Below, one piece after another: positions 10,111 to 18,373 of a stretch of DNA of 44,207 bases. This DNA is from Syntrophorhabdales bacterium (GTDB lineage Bacteria > Desulfobacterota > Syntrophorhabdia > Syntrophorhabdales > WCHB1-27), in the NCBI GenBank assembly GCA_035541455.1, contig DATKNH010000124.1:1-44207 (forward strand). Reading direction: 5' to 3'. A program made the position numbers and the translations under genes. The first letter of the stretch is position 1, and every line of letters starts with the position of its first letter. The notes under the pieces were generated by a model. That model was not told the DNA's origin and did no database searches. It saw only the letters and a list, made by a program, of their open reading frames with translations.

Positions 10111-11084
10111 AACGTTTTCTCACCGTAGTAATCGTATGCCTTATTCCTGTTACCCTCGCAGGTTCGCTCTGGGGCCAGGCGCCCTATCCTGCTAAACCCA
10201 TCGAGCTCCTGATCGGCTGGGCGCCGGGCGCCACAGGGGACTTAACACACAGAATGCTCGCGAGCAAAGCCGAGAAGATACTGGGCCAACCTGTTGTTCC
10301 CTTGAATAACGGCGGCGGCAGCGGCGCGGTGGCTGTGACGCTGGGGGCCAGGAAGCCGGCCGACGGCTATTACCTCATGGGCACTTCAAGCACGGCATTG
10401 GTCAGGGTTCCGCTGTTCAAGACCGTGCCCTACAAGTGGGATGATGTTACACCCATCATGCACTTTGCTGCGCCGGTACTCACCTCGCTAGTCGTAAAAT
10501 CGGATTCCCCCTGGAAGTCTCTCAAAGAGCTTATTGAGTACGCCAAGAAGAACCCGGGGAAGGTCACCTACGCCACGTTAGGCGTCGGGTCGCCGATGCA
10601 CATGGCCATGGAGTATGTCGCCAGGCAGGAGGGTGGAATTAAATGGACCCATGTTCCTTATCAGGGGACCATGCCTGCTTTTATGGCATTGCTCGGAGGC
10701 CACGTATCGGCACAGCTTGGCTCAGGCGAATGCATCCCCTACGTGAAGGACGGTACGCTGAGACTGCTGGCAAACGTGGGTGAGCGGCGGGCCAAGAGTT
10801 TTCCGGATGTACCGACTCTCAAAGAACTGGGATACGATTACTTCAATGAAACGGTCTTTGTGATCGCCGCTCCGAAAGGAACGCCTCAGCCCATTATCGA
10901 CAAGCTTGATAAGACGTTCCATCAGACAATGGCTGACCCGGAATTCGTCAGTCTCGTAACAAAACTCGAATTTGAGCCCGTGTACAGGAACTCAGCCGAC
11001 ACCACTAAATACCTGAGAGAAGCGAACGTACGTATCGGCCGTTTGGTTCAGGAGCTTAAAATACCCAGAGAAGCAGAAAAATAA
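10107..11084 (+). CDS. Bug/TctC family periplasmic solute receptor 2
   Basis: A 325-residue paralogue of the preceding receptor, sharing long stretches by eye (GSPMHMAMEY, the KWTHVPYQGTMPAFMALLG region, FPDVPTLKELGYDYFNETVF), so it arose by tandem duplication. A signal peptide is at residues 1-23, with the mature start QAPYPAKPIELLIGWAPG. The ATGA overlap at 10107-10110 indicates co-translation with receptor 1. It should deliver a carboxylate ligand to a TctAB-type permease, but none is encoded in the window. The stop codon forms part of a long-range inverted repeat with the convergent gene's end. Confidence 0.9.
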   Translation: MKRFLTVVIVCLIPVTLAGSLWGQAPYPAKPIELLIGWAPGATGDLTHRMLASKAEKILGQPVVPLNNGGGSGAVAVTLGARKPADGYYLMGTSSTALVRVPLFKTVPYKWDDVTPIMHFAAPVLTSLVVKSDSPWKSLKELIEYAKKNPGKVTYATLGVGSPMHMAMEYVARQEGGIKWTHVPYQGTMPAFMALLGGHVSAQLGSGECIPYVKDGTLRLLANVGERRAKSFPDVPTLKELGYDYFNETVFVIAAPKGTPQPIIDKLDKTFHQTMADPEFVSLVTKLEFEPVYRNSADTTKYLREANVRIGRLVQELKIPREAEK

Positions 11085-11179
11085 TACCGATCAGCCATAA
11101 AGTGGAGACCGAGGCGCTCCCAAACTTTTCTTCCCGGGTCGCCCAACGAAGGTATGCGCTTTAGGGGTAATCGGTATTA
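11082..11179. repeat. long-range inverted repeat joining two convergent 3' ends, with a repeat-element fragment inside
   Basis: taataccgat (11082-11091) and atcggtatta (11170-11179) are perfect inverted copies. Each includes the stop codon of one of the two convergent receptor genes. Inside lie two words shared with the larger element at 14918-15046: agaccgaggcg (11106-11116) and caacgaaggtatgcgctt (11144-11161). The interval may be a diverged copy of that element acting as a bidirectional 3'-end structure. There is no clear T-run. Confidence 0.5.
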
Positions 11180-12184
11180 CTTGCCCACGTAGAGGCCGAT
11201 TTCTTTGAGTATAGGTACGCCGACTTCTTCTGCGTTGCGTATGGTCTGTCTCACGAACTCGGGTCCGCCGAACTGAGGATCTTCCCCGCCTATCTCAGGA
11301 AGCCGTTTGAACCTGGGATCGTCATAGATCTTTTTTGAGGCAGCGGTAAGATAGCTCTTTATGCTGCCAGGCGTATCCTTACGGACATAGATTGCGACGT
11401 ACGTCATCAGTTTCGCTGCGTCAGGAAAACCAAGCTCAACGATGCACGGCACGTTCGGCTGATCTGCGTACCTCTTCTCGCTGTAAAAGGCCAGCGGCCG
11501 TACCTTTCCCGCCTTGACCTGATCACTCACCGTACCATAAGGAAGACTTGCGGCCTGGATATGTCCTCCGAGCAAGGCCGATAAGGCTTCGGGACTGCCT
11601 TTGTAGGGTACATCCGTTGCTTGAACGCCCGCCTTCTTGAATATGTCAACCGCGATTATGTGGGGCGGGGTCCCCCTGCCGGAATGCGCCCAGTTCAGCT
11701 GTCCCTGATTCTTCTTTCCGTAGCTGAGAAGATCATTGAGGCTCTTCCATGGAGAGTCAGCCCGCACCATCATGGCAAGCCTCCATGCCATGAAATTGGC
11801 TATGGGCTCCAGTTCATTCGGATCGAAGGGTATCTTTTGTGTCTTGGTAGTGATGGCAAAAAACCCCTGGCCGAGAGTTACCAGTTTGTAGCCATCCGGC
11901 TTGGCGCTGATTACCTCGGCCGCAGCCAGACTTCCGCCCGCTCCAGGTTTATTTATCACGGCAATCGGCTGGCCGATGTACGTCGGCGCTATGTCTGCAA
12001 TCAGTCTGGCCATGATATCTATGGAAGCCCCTGCCGTGTAAGGACAGAGAAGCTCAATCGGCTTCACCGGGTAATCTGCCGCGCCCGTGATTGCTGCAGA
12101 AAAAATCAGGACCAGAGAGAGGAATGCTGTTTGTGCTAGGACTCGTTTCTTCGTGCTGAACCTTCGTCTCACGCTCCACCTCAA
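11177..12184 (-). CDS. Bug/TctC family periplasmic solute receptor 3
   Basis: A 335-residue receptor of the Bug/TctC family, clearly more distant from the other two. A basic N-terminus and hydrophobic core form a signal peptide ending near residue 35 (ITGAADYP), followed by VKPIELLCPYTAGASIDI. Family phrases include KPGAGGS, KPDGYKL, VPYKGSPEALSALLGGH and GKVRPLAFYSEKRY. The start codon is TTG at 12182-12184. A GTG at 12170-12172 is an alternative that shortens only the pre-sequence. It is transcribed divergently from the amidohydrolase at 12373. No transport partner is adjacent, so it is an orphan receptor here. Confidence 0.88.
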   Translation of the reverse strand: MRWSVRRRFSTKKRVLAQTAFLSLVLIFSAAITGAADYPVKPIELLCPYTAGASIDIMARLIADIAPTYIGQPIAVINKPGAGGSLAAAEVISAKPDGYKLVTLGQGFFAITTKTQKIPFDPNELEPIANFMAWRLAMMVRADSPWKSLNDLLSYGKKNQGQLNWAHSGRGTPPHIIAVDIFKKAGVQATDVPYKGSPEALSALLGGHIQAASLPYGTVSDQVKAGKVRPLAFYSEKRYADQPNVPCIVELGFPDAAKLMTYVAIYVRKDTPGSIKSYLTAASKKIYDDPRFKRLPEIGGEDPQFGGPEFVRQTIRNAEEVGVPILKEIGLYVGK

Positions 12185-12225
12185 TTGTAAAAGTTAGCCC
12201 AACAGTATCAGCGGCAACCAGCTCA

Positions 12226-12252
12226 TGTCAAGTCAATAAATTCTCCTTGACA
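12226..12252. promoter_or_regulatory. inverted repeat of two facing -35-like boxes between divergent genes
   Basis: tgtcaag (12226-12232) and cttgaca (12246-12252) are perfect inverted copies 13 bases apart. Each reads TTGACA toward the gene it faces: receptor 3 on the minus strand and the amidohydrolase on the plus strand. Minus-strand TACTGT lies 18 bases from its box. No good -10 is seen on the plus strand. The arrangement suits a divergent promoter or an operator overlapping both -35 elements. The rest of 12185-12372 shows nothing else recognisable apart from the amidohydrolase ribosome site (gaggagg). Confidence 0.35.
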
Positions 12253-12372
12253 CTGGCGGCATGGTGGTGCAAAGCTTATCGCACAGATCCGCCTTCCTGC
12301 TCTGCGTAGAGAGCCGAGCTGAAGATCGACCTATCCAGTGATGACATACTGGGAAATAGAGGAGGATACGCT

Positions 12373-13365
12373 ATGAAGATCGATATCTACACGCACGTGA
12401 TGCCCGAGCGGTACAAAACGCTCCTTTACAAGCATTCAGACAAGTTCGCCACTGAAAAAGCCGTTCAGGACAGGAGGCCTGCCTTAACCGACCATGAGAT
12501 GAGGCTGCGTATCCTGGAGGAGTTTCCTGACGTCGTTGAGGTGCTCTCCGCCACCATGCCTCCTGTCGAGGAGATCGTTGGCCCCAAGGAAGCCGTGGAA
12601 ATGGCAAAGATCTGCAACGACGAAATGGCAGAACTGGTCGCGCATAATCCCAAAAAATACATCACCGCCATAGCAAATCTTCCCCTGAATGACATGGACG
12701 CTACCCTGAAAGAGGCCGAAAGGGCAATCAAGACACTCGGCTTCAAAGGCGTACAGGTGCACACGCGCGTCCTGGGTAAGCCGTTGAGCACGGACGAAAT
12801 GATGCCCCTCTATGAGCTTATGTCAGGGTACGATCTGCCCATATGGATCCACCCGATGCGCAGCTCCAGTCAACCCGATTTCGCTGCCGAGACGGTTTCC
12901 TACAATCAGATTTTTTCAATATTCGGCTGGCCTTTTGACACAACCGCTGCGATGGTACGGCTCGTGTTCGCCGGCATCTTAGAAAAATTCCCCAATATCA
13001 AGTTCATCACCCATCATTGCGGTGCACTCGTTCCCTATTTCAGAGAAAGGATCATCGTGCATTACAATAACGGGCTGGAACGCCTGGGTGCAAAGCATTA
13101 TCCCGGCCTCACAAAACACCCGATCGAGTATCTGCGGATGTTTTATAACGACACGGCTTTGAACGGAAACCCTTCCGCGCTCAATCTGGCGCTGGAATTT
13201 TTCGGAGAAGACCATATACTCTTCGGTACGGATCTGCCATACGATATCCAGAACGGACGCCTTTCGGTCAAGCAGACTATCGATGCCATCGAGAAGATGA
13301 GCGCCTCCGATGCGTCCAAGCAGAAGATATTCGAAGGTAATGCACGGAGGCTTCTAAAACTGTGA
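12373..13365 (+). CDS. amidohydrolase-2 (ACMSD-like) family protein 1
   Basis: A 330-residue TIM-barrel metal-dependent hydrolase/decarboxylase of the amidohydrolase-2 family, which includes ACMS, gamma-resorcylate and 5-carboxyvanillate decarboxylases. The later ligand motifs are visible: IWIHP near residue 157, THHCGA near 217 and FGTDLPYD near 283. The N-terminal metal motif, usually H-x-H, reads Tyr6-Thr7-His8, so the first His is lost. A strong ribosome site (gaggaggatacgct) fixes the ATG. The paralogue at 32390 shows the same change (Phe-Thr-His), so this is a subfamily feature and not a sequencing error. A role in decarboxylating or ring-opening an aromatic acid is inferred from context. 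Confidence 0.85.
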   Translation: MKIDIYTHVMPERYKTLLYKHSDKFATEKAVQDRRPALTDHEMRLRILEEFPDVVEVLSATMPPVEEIVGPKEAVEMAKICNDEMAELVAHNPKKYITAIANLPLNDMDATLKEAERAIKTLGFKGVQVHTRVLGKPLSTDEMMPLYELMSGYDLPIWIHPMRSSSQPDFAAETVSYNQIFSIFGWPFDTTAAMVRLVFAGILEKFPNIKFITHHCGALVPYFRERIIVHYNNGLERLGAKHYPGLTKHPIEYLRMFYNDTALNGNPSALNLALEFFGEDHILFGTDLPYDIQNGRLSVKQTIDAIEKMSASDASKQKIFEGNARRLLKL

Positions 13366-14288
13366 CTCGACGGCATAATGCTACGCTGATGCGGAAACAA
13401 TTCTCCGGCTGGCTCTTTCTTCTCCTGGTCCTTTGCCTCGTTGGGAGCATTCTTGATGTAGATAGGGGCTTGGCCCAGGAAGGAAAAAGTTTTCTGTGGA
13501 AGGTGCAGTCCAAGACATCGACTCTCTATCTTCTTGGCTCAATCCATTTTCTCAAGCAGGAGAACTATCCCCTGAACCCCGTGATCGAAAAAGCATTTGC
13601 ACAGTCGAGCTATCTGGTGGTCGAGGCTGACGTCAGTGATCCGGGCAAACTCAAGATTGAAACACTGTTGCCGAAGGCACTATACCCTGACAACGACACG
13701 CTGCAGAATCACGTGTCAGCCCAGACCTACGAATTGGTCCAGAAAGAGACCGGCAAGCTCGGGCTACCTCTTGAGCTCGTGGCCAGACAGAAGCCCTGGT
13801 TTCTTGCTCTCACGTTGGAAGCGCTCGAACTCGCCCGACTGGGATTTGACCCGGCGCATGGGATCGACTCCTACTTTCTTTCTAAGGCTCAAGGTTCAAA
13901 AAAAATACTCGAACTGGAAAGTATAGACCAACAGATCAGCCTTCTGTCGGGCCTTCCTGATAAAGATCAGGAACTCTTCCTGGTTTATACGCTCAAAGAT
14001 CTCAACGTCCTGGACGAAGAAACCGCCTGCCTCGTGAAAGCCTGGTCAACCGGTAACGCAAACCAACTTGAAGCCATCATGACGAAGGCAATAAAGGAAG
14101 ACCGCAGACTGGAGCCGATCTTCAAGAGACTCCTGGAAGACCGGAACAAAGGCATGGTTTCGACCATCGAGGGCTACCTGAAGACAAAGGAATCCTACCT
14201 TGTCGTGGTGGGAGCAGGCCACCTGGTAGGTGATAGAGGTATTGTCAGGCTGCTCAAAGAGAAGGGTTATACTGTCGAGCAGTTCTGA
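13362..14288 (+). CDS. TraB/GumN family protein, exported
   Basis: A 308-residue protein of the TraB/GumN (COG3735) family, related to Tiki-type metalloproteases. Two conserved motifs are present: YLLGSIHFL near residue 58 (GxxH) and VGAGHLVGDRGIVRLL near the end. A hydrophobic signal segment lies at about residues 17-38, and LAQEGKSFLW follows a likely cleavage site. GTG 13362 overlaps the amidohydrolase stop as GTGA and has ggagg 12 bases upstream. ATG 13389 would give a more compact signal peptide and is a serious alternative. The substrate is unknown. Its coupling to the amidohydrolase is positional and may not mean a shared pathway. Confidence 0.82.
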   Translation: MTRRHNATLMRKQFSGWLFLLLVLCLVGSILDVDRGLAQEGKSFLWKVQSKTSTLYLLGSIHFLKQENYPLNPVIEKAFAQSSYLVVEADVSDPGKLKIETLLPKALYPDNDTLQNHVSAQTYELVQKETGKLGLPLELVARQKPWFLALTLEALELARLGFDPAHGIDSYFLSKAQGSKKILELESIDQQISLLSGLPDKDQELFLVYTLKDLNVLDEETACLVKAWSTGNANQLEAIMTKAIKEDRRLEPIFKRLLEDRNKGMVSTIEGYLKTKESYLVVVGAGHLVGDRGIVRLLKEKGYTVEQF

Positions 14289-14318
14289 AATTATTCTTAG
14301 GAGAGTCGAACAGAGTCC

Positions 14319-14645
14319 TTATGCGGTGATGTTGACGCGAAGCCCCTTATCGAGGGTCGAATAACGGACTTTTCCGGCTTGGTCATAGGTCGCGACGCCA
14401 GGCGACGCATGGAGAACCTTCGGCTCACCCGCTTCGCCATAGATAGTTGATCGTAGAGGCTTTGCACCGCCTCTTTCCGCCCAGCTTCCGTCCTGCGGAA
14501 CGAGTTCGATCACCTGTTCGGGAGTCGGCGTCTGAAGGTGTCCAGCTGTTTGACCGAAGAATTCATCGCGGCCTCTTGAGCGATCCCCAGCCTCTGCGAC
14601 CCCGTAACCATGAAATACGTTTAGCACTATGACATTCACGTTCAT
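14319..14645 (-). CDS. unrecognised 108-residue protein
   Basis: A 108-codon frame, starting MNVNVIVLNVFHGYG and ending DKGLRVNITA. I do not recognise it. It has no signal peptide or transmembrane helix beyond the short hydrophobic N-terminus, and no cysteines. Support for its being expressed comes from a consensus promoter (14657-14685) aimed at it. That promoter would start the transcript only about five bases before the ATG, so the message would be nearly leaderless. No ribosome site is seen. It stands alone in an otherwise gene-poor stretch. It could also be a spurious frame over a non-coding transcript. Confidence 0.35.
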   Translation of the reverse strand: MNVNVIVLNVFHGYGVAEAGDRSRGRDEFFGQTAGHLQTPTPEQVIELVPQDGSWAERGGAKPLRSTIYGEAGEPKVLHASPGVATYDQAGKVRYSTLDKGLRVNITA

Positions 14646-14656
14646 AACTACAAAGA

Positions 14657-14685
14657 ACTATACTCCCACTTTTTGAACTTGTCAA
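14657..14685 (-). promoter_or_regulatory. near-consensus sigma-70 promoter
   Basis: Minus strand: TTGACA (14680-14685), a 17-base spacer and TATAGT (14657-14662), matching eleven of twelve consensus bases. Transcription would begin near 14650, directly before the ATG of the 108-residue frame. This is the strongest promoter match I found in the window, yet it serves no recognised gene. Confidence 0.6.
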
Positions 14686-14865
14686 CCAAGGTATCTAATC
14701 GGGAAAAAAAGGCGCCTCGACCCAAGAGTAATCCGGCCCTTGCAGGACAAGGCTTTGCGCAATCTTATTCCCATGCTACACGTGTGCGCATAGACCCTAA
14801 AGAGCTAAGCCTTAGGAATTAGCATCACTCCACCGCTTTTCCTATTAGAGAGGGAACATCATGTT
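14686..14865. other. gene-free stretch
   Basis: I see no convincing frame, RNA gene or hairpin here beyond a weak cctaa/ttagg stem near 14800-14817. Together with the repeat element that follows, this separates the unrecognised ORF from the 3' end of livF. Confidence 0.5.
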
Positions 14866-14917
14866 GGCTTGGATTCAATCTCGAGACCTGGACGCAGTAT
14901 CGTAAGTCTACGTCGGC

Positions 14918-15046
14918 GTGCCGGCTTGGATTCAAGATGCAGACCGAGGCGAACCGAGGCCTTGGATACTGAAGCGTACTGCAGTACGCTGAGCAATAAC
15001 AGGGCCGAAGGGCAACGAAGGTATGCGCTTGAAGCCAAACCGGCAC
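14918..15046. repeat. 129-bp palindromic intergenic repeat element
   Basis: The ends gtgccggcttggattcaag (14918-14936) and, inverted, cttgaagccaaaccggcac (15028-15046) match in 17 of 19 positions. At the centre is a perfect 18-base palindrome, agcgtactgcagtacgct (14973-14990). Between arms and centre lie agaccgaggcg (14941-14951) and caacgaaggtatgcgctt (15013-15030), both of which recur in the receptor intergenic region at 11106-11161. The left-end word ggcttggattcaa also occurs upstream at 14866-14878, suggesting a second, truncated copy. The whole can fold into a cruciform or long RNA hairpin. It has no coding capacity, like a REP/BIME or MITE-type element. It ends a few bases before the livF stop. 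Confidence 0.65.
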
Positions 15047-15050
15047 CGCG

Positions 15051-15764
15051 TCAGCCGCCGAGGTAGGCGGATACTACATGTTCATTCTCCAGCAACTCCT
15101 CTGCCCTGCCCTCCATTGTTACCTTCCCTGTTTCCATCACGTAGCCACGGGTAGCTATTTTCAGCGCTGCCCGTGCGTTCTGCTCGATCAACAGAAGCGT
15201 AATGCCCAGTGAATTAAGCTCACGCAAAATCCTGAAAATCTCCTCAACGACAATGGGCGCGAGTCCAAGCGAAGGTTCGTCGAGCATCATCAGTTTCGGG
15301 CGGGCCATAAGGCCTCGCCCGATGGCAAGCATCTGCTGCTCGCCCCCGCTCAAGGTTCCTGCCATCTGGCTATGGCGTTGTTTGAGGATAGGGAAGAGCG
15401 AGTAGACGCGCTCCAGATCCTCGGCGATTAAGCTTTTCGAACTTTTTCTATAGTGGTGATAGGTTCCCATGCGCAGGTTATCAAACGTGGAGAGAGACTT
15501 GAAAACATCACGTCCTTCCGGTACCTGGCAGATACCGACGCGAACTATAGAGCTGGGGCTGTGCCGCGTGATGTTTTTCTGATCGAAGACTATTTTTCCC
15601 TGCCGTGAAGGCAGGATTCCGGAAATGCTCATGAGGAGAGTCGATTTACCCGCACCGTTTGCCCCCAATACGCTCACGATCTCCCCGTCTCTTACTTCTA
15701 AGGAAACCTCCTTGAGCGCCTGGATTCCGCCATAATAGACACTCAGTTTTTCTACAGACAGCAT
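15051..15764 (-). CDS. livF: branched-chain amino acid-type ABC transporter ATPase (LivF-like)
   Basis: A 237-residue ABC ATPase of the LivF group. Walker A is GANGAGKST near residue 35, the signature is LSGGEQQMLAIGRGLM near 140, Walker B is LMMLDEPSLGLAP near 160, and a switch His falls in the HVVSAY tail region. It is the last gene of the cluster, two bases after livG. With LivGHM it energises uptake of a ligand captured by the binding proteins encoded upstream. Although named for branched-chain amino acids, transporters of this family also import aromatic and dicarboxylic acids. The surrounding ligase and decarboxylase genes favour that reading here. Confidence 0.93.
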   Translation of the reverse strand: MLSVEKLSVYYGGIQALKEVSLEVRDGEIVSVLGANGAGKSTLLMSISGILPSRQGKIVFDQKNITRHSPSSIVRVGICQVPEGRDVFKSLSTFDNLRMGTYHHYRKSSKSLIAEDLERVYSLFPILKQRHSQMAGTLSGGEQQMLAIGRGLMARPKLMMLDEPSLGLAPIVVEEIFRILRELNSLGITLLLIEQNARAALKIATRGYVMETGKVTMEGRAEELLENEHVVSAYLGG

Positions 15765-15766
15765 AC

Positions 15767-16519
15767 TTACTTCCCCAGATACGCGGTAATAACTTCAGAA
15801 TTATTCCTTATCTCCGTAGGGGTGCCCTCTGCGATCAGGCTGCCATAGTTGATGACCACCACCTGATCGGAGACATGCATGACAAGACGCATATCATGCT
15901 CCACAAGGAGGACTGTGATTCCTCTCTTTTTGATGCGGAGAAGATTCTTTGCCAATTCATCCGTCTCCTTTTCATTCAGCCCCGCAGCCGGCTCATCAAA
16001 AAGGACGATCTCCGGATCAGAAGCTAAAGCTCTTGCGATTTCCATGACCCGCTGTTCGCCCATGGGAAGGCTCGTTGCAGGCGCCTCGGCACGGGCATCT
16101 AAGCCGACGAATTCCAGCTCCTCCATCGCCTTGTGCCGTGCCCTTTTCTCATCAGCGAAGCACCGGGGAAGTCTGAGCGCCGCCGAAAAGAGCCCGCTCC
16201 TGGTACGCATGTCGCAGCCGACCATCACGTTCTCAAGCACGCTCATCTCGGCAAAAGGCCGCACAATCTGGAAGGTGCGCGACAGGCCTTTCCACGCGCG
16301 CACGTGCGGGGGACATGAGGTAAGCTCTTCTCCCTTGAAAGTGATCGAACCCCTGCTAGGAGCAAGAAGGCCAGAAATCATGTTAAACGTAGTTGTTTTC
16401 CCTGCGCCATTCGGGCCTATCAGCGCCTTGATGCTGCCTTTCTCTACGGCAAAACTCAGGTCGTTCACCGCTGTGAGACGCTGGAAGAATCTGCTCAATT
16501 CCTTGATCTCGAGAATCAA
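15767..16519 (-). CDS. livG: branched-chain amino acid-type ABC transporter ATPase (LivG-like)
   Basis: A 250-residue ABC ATPase of the LivG group. Walker A is GPNGAGKTT near residue 35 and Walker B is EIVLFDEPAAGLNEKE. The C-terminus AYLGK is typical of LivG. The signature motif is degenerate (LPMGEQRVMEIARAL, where LSxGEQ is usual), which is common for this subunit. The start codon is TTG, overlapping the livM stop as TTGA (16516-16519), so translation is coupled. It forms the ATPase pair with LivF. Confidence 0.93.
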   Translation of the reverse strand: MILEIKELSRFFQRLTAVNDLSFAVEKGSIKALIGPNGAGKTTTFNMISGLLAPSRGSITFKGEELTSCPPHVRAWKGLSRTFQIVRPFAEMSVLENVMVGCDMRTRSGLFSAALRLPRCFADEKRARHKAMEELEFVGLDARAEAPATSLPMGEQRVMEIARALASDPEIVLFDEPAAGLNEKETDELAKNLLRIKKRGITVLLVEHDMRLVMHVSDQVVVINYGSLIAEGTPTEIRNNSEVITAYLGK

Positions 16520-17463
16520 TGCTCTCCCCTTGAGCGAAGACGCAGAATGACCCCACGCACCACACCTATGAGCCCCTGTGGCATATAGAGCAGCAGAGCA
16601 ATCAGAATCGCACCCGTCACTACCATCTGATAATCAAGGAAGGACTCAAGGACTTCCGGGATGCTTTTCATGATTGTGGTGCCGATGAGTACGCCAAAGA
16701 CAGTCCTGATGCCTCCGAGTACCGCCATGATGATCATTTCTACCGACCGCGAAAGATCAGCCATCTGTGGCGATATGAATCTATTCGAGTGGGCATAGAG
16801 ACCTCCCGCGAGAGAAGCGTACATCGCGGAAAGCACGAAAGCCTGGATCTTGCATCGTGCGATATCTACACCCATGGCTGATGCAGCCACATCATCGCCG
16901 CGCAGCGCCAGCATGGCCCGCCCTGCTTTGGATCGAACTATGTTACGCGTCAGCAAGAGGATCAGCATGGCTACTGTCCAGATCGGATAATAGTACTGCT
17001 CATCAGTCTTGAACGTGTAGCCCCCGACTTTCAGGGCAACGATGTCCCTGAACCCATCCGGACCTCCCGTGTACTGGGCCAGTGTGACGAGACACGACTG
17101 AATGATGAGTCCGAAACCGAGCGTCGCGATGGCCAGGTAGTACCCCTTCAGCCTCAGCACGGGCGCACCTACGCCGTAGGCAACCAACCCGGTAAAAATC
17201 ATGCCAACAATAAGGGCCAGCAACGGGTCAACGCGATAGGTCGTGGTAAGGATCGCAGATGCGTATGCGCCCAGCGCAAAAAAAGCGGCCTGGCACAACG
17301 AAAGCTGTCCCGCGAAACCAACCACCAGATCCACTCCCGCGGCCGCAATCACGTAGGTCCCAATGATCACCAGCACGTGAATCCAGTAAGAGCCCGCGAG
17401 CAATAGTGGAAGAAGGTAGATGAAGAGCGCAAACAGTAGGTACGGCACAATCCTGATCATCAT
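16516..17463 (-). CDS. livM: branched-chain amino acid-type ABC transporter permease (LivM-like)
   Basis: A 315-residue inner-membrane permease with about eight to ten hydrophobic segments. LivM family features are GVDLVVGFAGQLSLCQAAFFALGAYASAI near residues 43-70, the GPDGF phrase near 133, and the cytoplasmic coupling loop RAMLALRGDDVAASAMGVD, which contacts the ATPases. The start ATG overlaps the livH stop (ATGA, 17460-17463). It pairs with LivH to form the pore. Confidence 0.93.
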   Translation of the reverse strand: MMIRIVPYLLFALFIYLLPLLLAGSYWIHVLVIIGTYVIAAAGVDLVVGFAGQLSLCQAAFFALGAYASAILTTTYRVDPLLALIVGMIFTGLVAYGVGAPVLRLKGYYLAIATLGFGLIIQSCLVTLAQYTGGPDGFRDIVALKVGGYTFKTDEQYYYPIWTVAMLILLLTRNIVRSKAGRAMLALRGDDVAASAMGVDIARCKIQAFVLSAMYASLAGGLYAHSNRFISPQMADLSRSVEMIIMAVLGGIRTVFGVLIGTTIMKSIPEVLESFLDYQMVVTGAILIALLLYMPQGLIGVVRGVILRLRSRGEH

Positions 17464-18362
17464 TTGTCATCCGAATGTTTCATGAGGCCGGTTGGCTTTA
17501 GCACAAGAATGCAGAGAAGCACCAGAAAAGCAAGAATGTCCTTGAAGATGGAAGAAACATACCCCGTCGAAAGGCTTTCAAGCAGCCCCAGCACAAGACC
17601 GCCAACTACCGCTCCGGGATAGCTTCCCACCCCGCCCAGCACTGCACTCGCAAAACCCTTCAGGCCCATCATGGTGCCCTCATCGTACACCATGAAAGAG
17701 ACAGGCGCGATTAACATCCCCCCCAACGCGCCCAGCGCACCTCCAAGAAAATAAGAGATCATCACAAACGTTTTTACATTGACTCCCATCAGGCTCGCCG
17801 CACGAGGATTCTCCGCACAGGCACGCATCGCCTTTCCTATAAGGGTCCGCTCGAAAAAGAACCAGAGCACAACAGAGATAACAACCAACGCTCCGATCAC
17901 CCAGAGCATCTGCGGCGAGAAGCTGGCTCCGAGAAACGAGATACTTTTTATCTTTGTGAAGGTCGGCGCAGTATAAGGGTCCTTGCCCCAAATCAGGAGT
18001 GCCACTCCTTTCAGGAAGGTTGAGCCTCCGAGCGTGAGGAGAATCAGAAGCATGATCGATGGCTTCTTCAGCGGACGGATAGCGAACCGGTCGAAAAGAA
18101 TGCCGACACCCCCCACGATGAGCGTGGAGAAAATAAGCGCGAGCGGAAGAGGGAGCTTGAAAACAGTGTGGAGTGATATCATCGTCATTGCTCCAAGCAT
18201 CAGGAATTCTCCCTGCGCAAGATTGACGACGAGCGTCACATTGTAGATGATATCAAAACCGAGCGCCACCAGCGCATAAATAGAACCGCTGGTAAGGCCT
18301 GCAAAAATAAACTGTACGGCTTGAGACAGATAGGTGTTTTCCACTATAGAGACGCCGCCCAA
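17460..18362 (-). CDS. livH: branched-chain amino acid-type ABC transporter permease (LivH-like)
   Basis: A permease of about 294-300 residues with eight or so membrane segments. LivH features are GSIYALVALGFDIIYNVTLVVNLAQGEFLMLGA at the N-terminus, the coupling loop AMRACAENPRAASLMGVN, and GFASAVLGGVGSYPGAVVGGL near residue 230. The longest frame starts at TTG 18360-18362. GTG 18342-18344 would give MENTYLSQAVQF and is equally credible; neither has a clear ribosome site. It lies 11 bases after the second binding protein and overlaps livM by four. Confidence 0.92.
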   Translation of the reverse strand: MGGVSIVENTYLSQAVQFIFAGLTSGSIYALVALGFDIIYNVTLVVNLAQGEFLMLGAMTMISLHTVFKLPLPLALIFSTLIVGGVGILFDRFAIRPLKKPSIMLLILLTLGGSTFLKGVALLIWGKDPYTAPTFTKIKSISFLGASFSPQMLWVIGALVVISVVLWFFFERTLIGKAMRACAENPRAASLMGVNVKTFVMISYFLGGALGALGGMLIAPVSFMVYDEGTMMGLKGFASAVLGGVGSYPGAVVGGLVLGLLESLSTGYVSSIFKDILAFLVLLCILVLKPTGLMKHSDDK

Positions 18363-18373
18363 GAATTGGTTAT

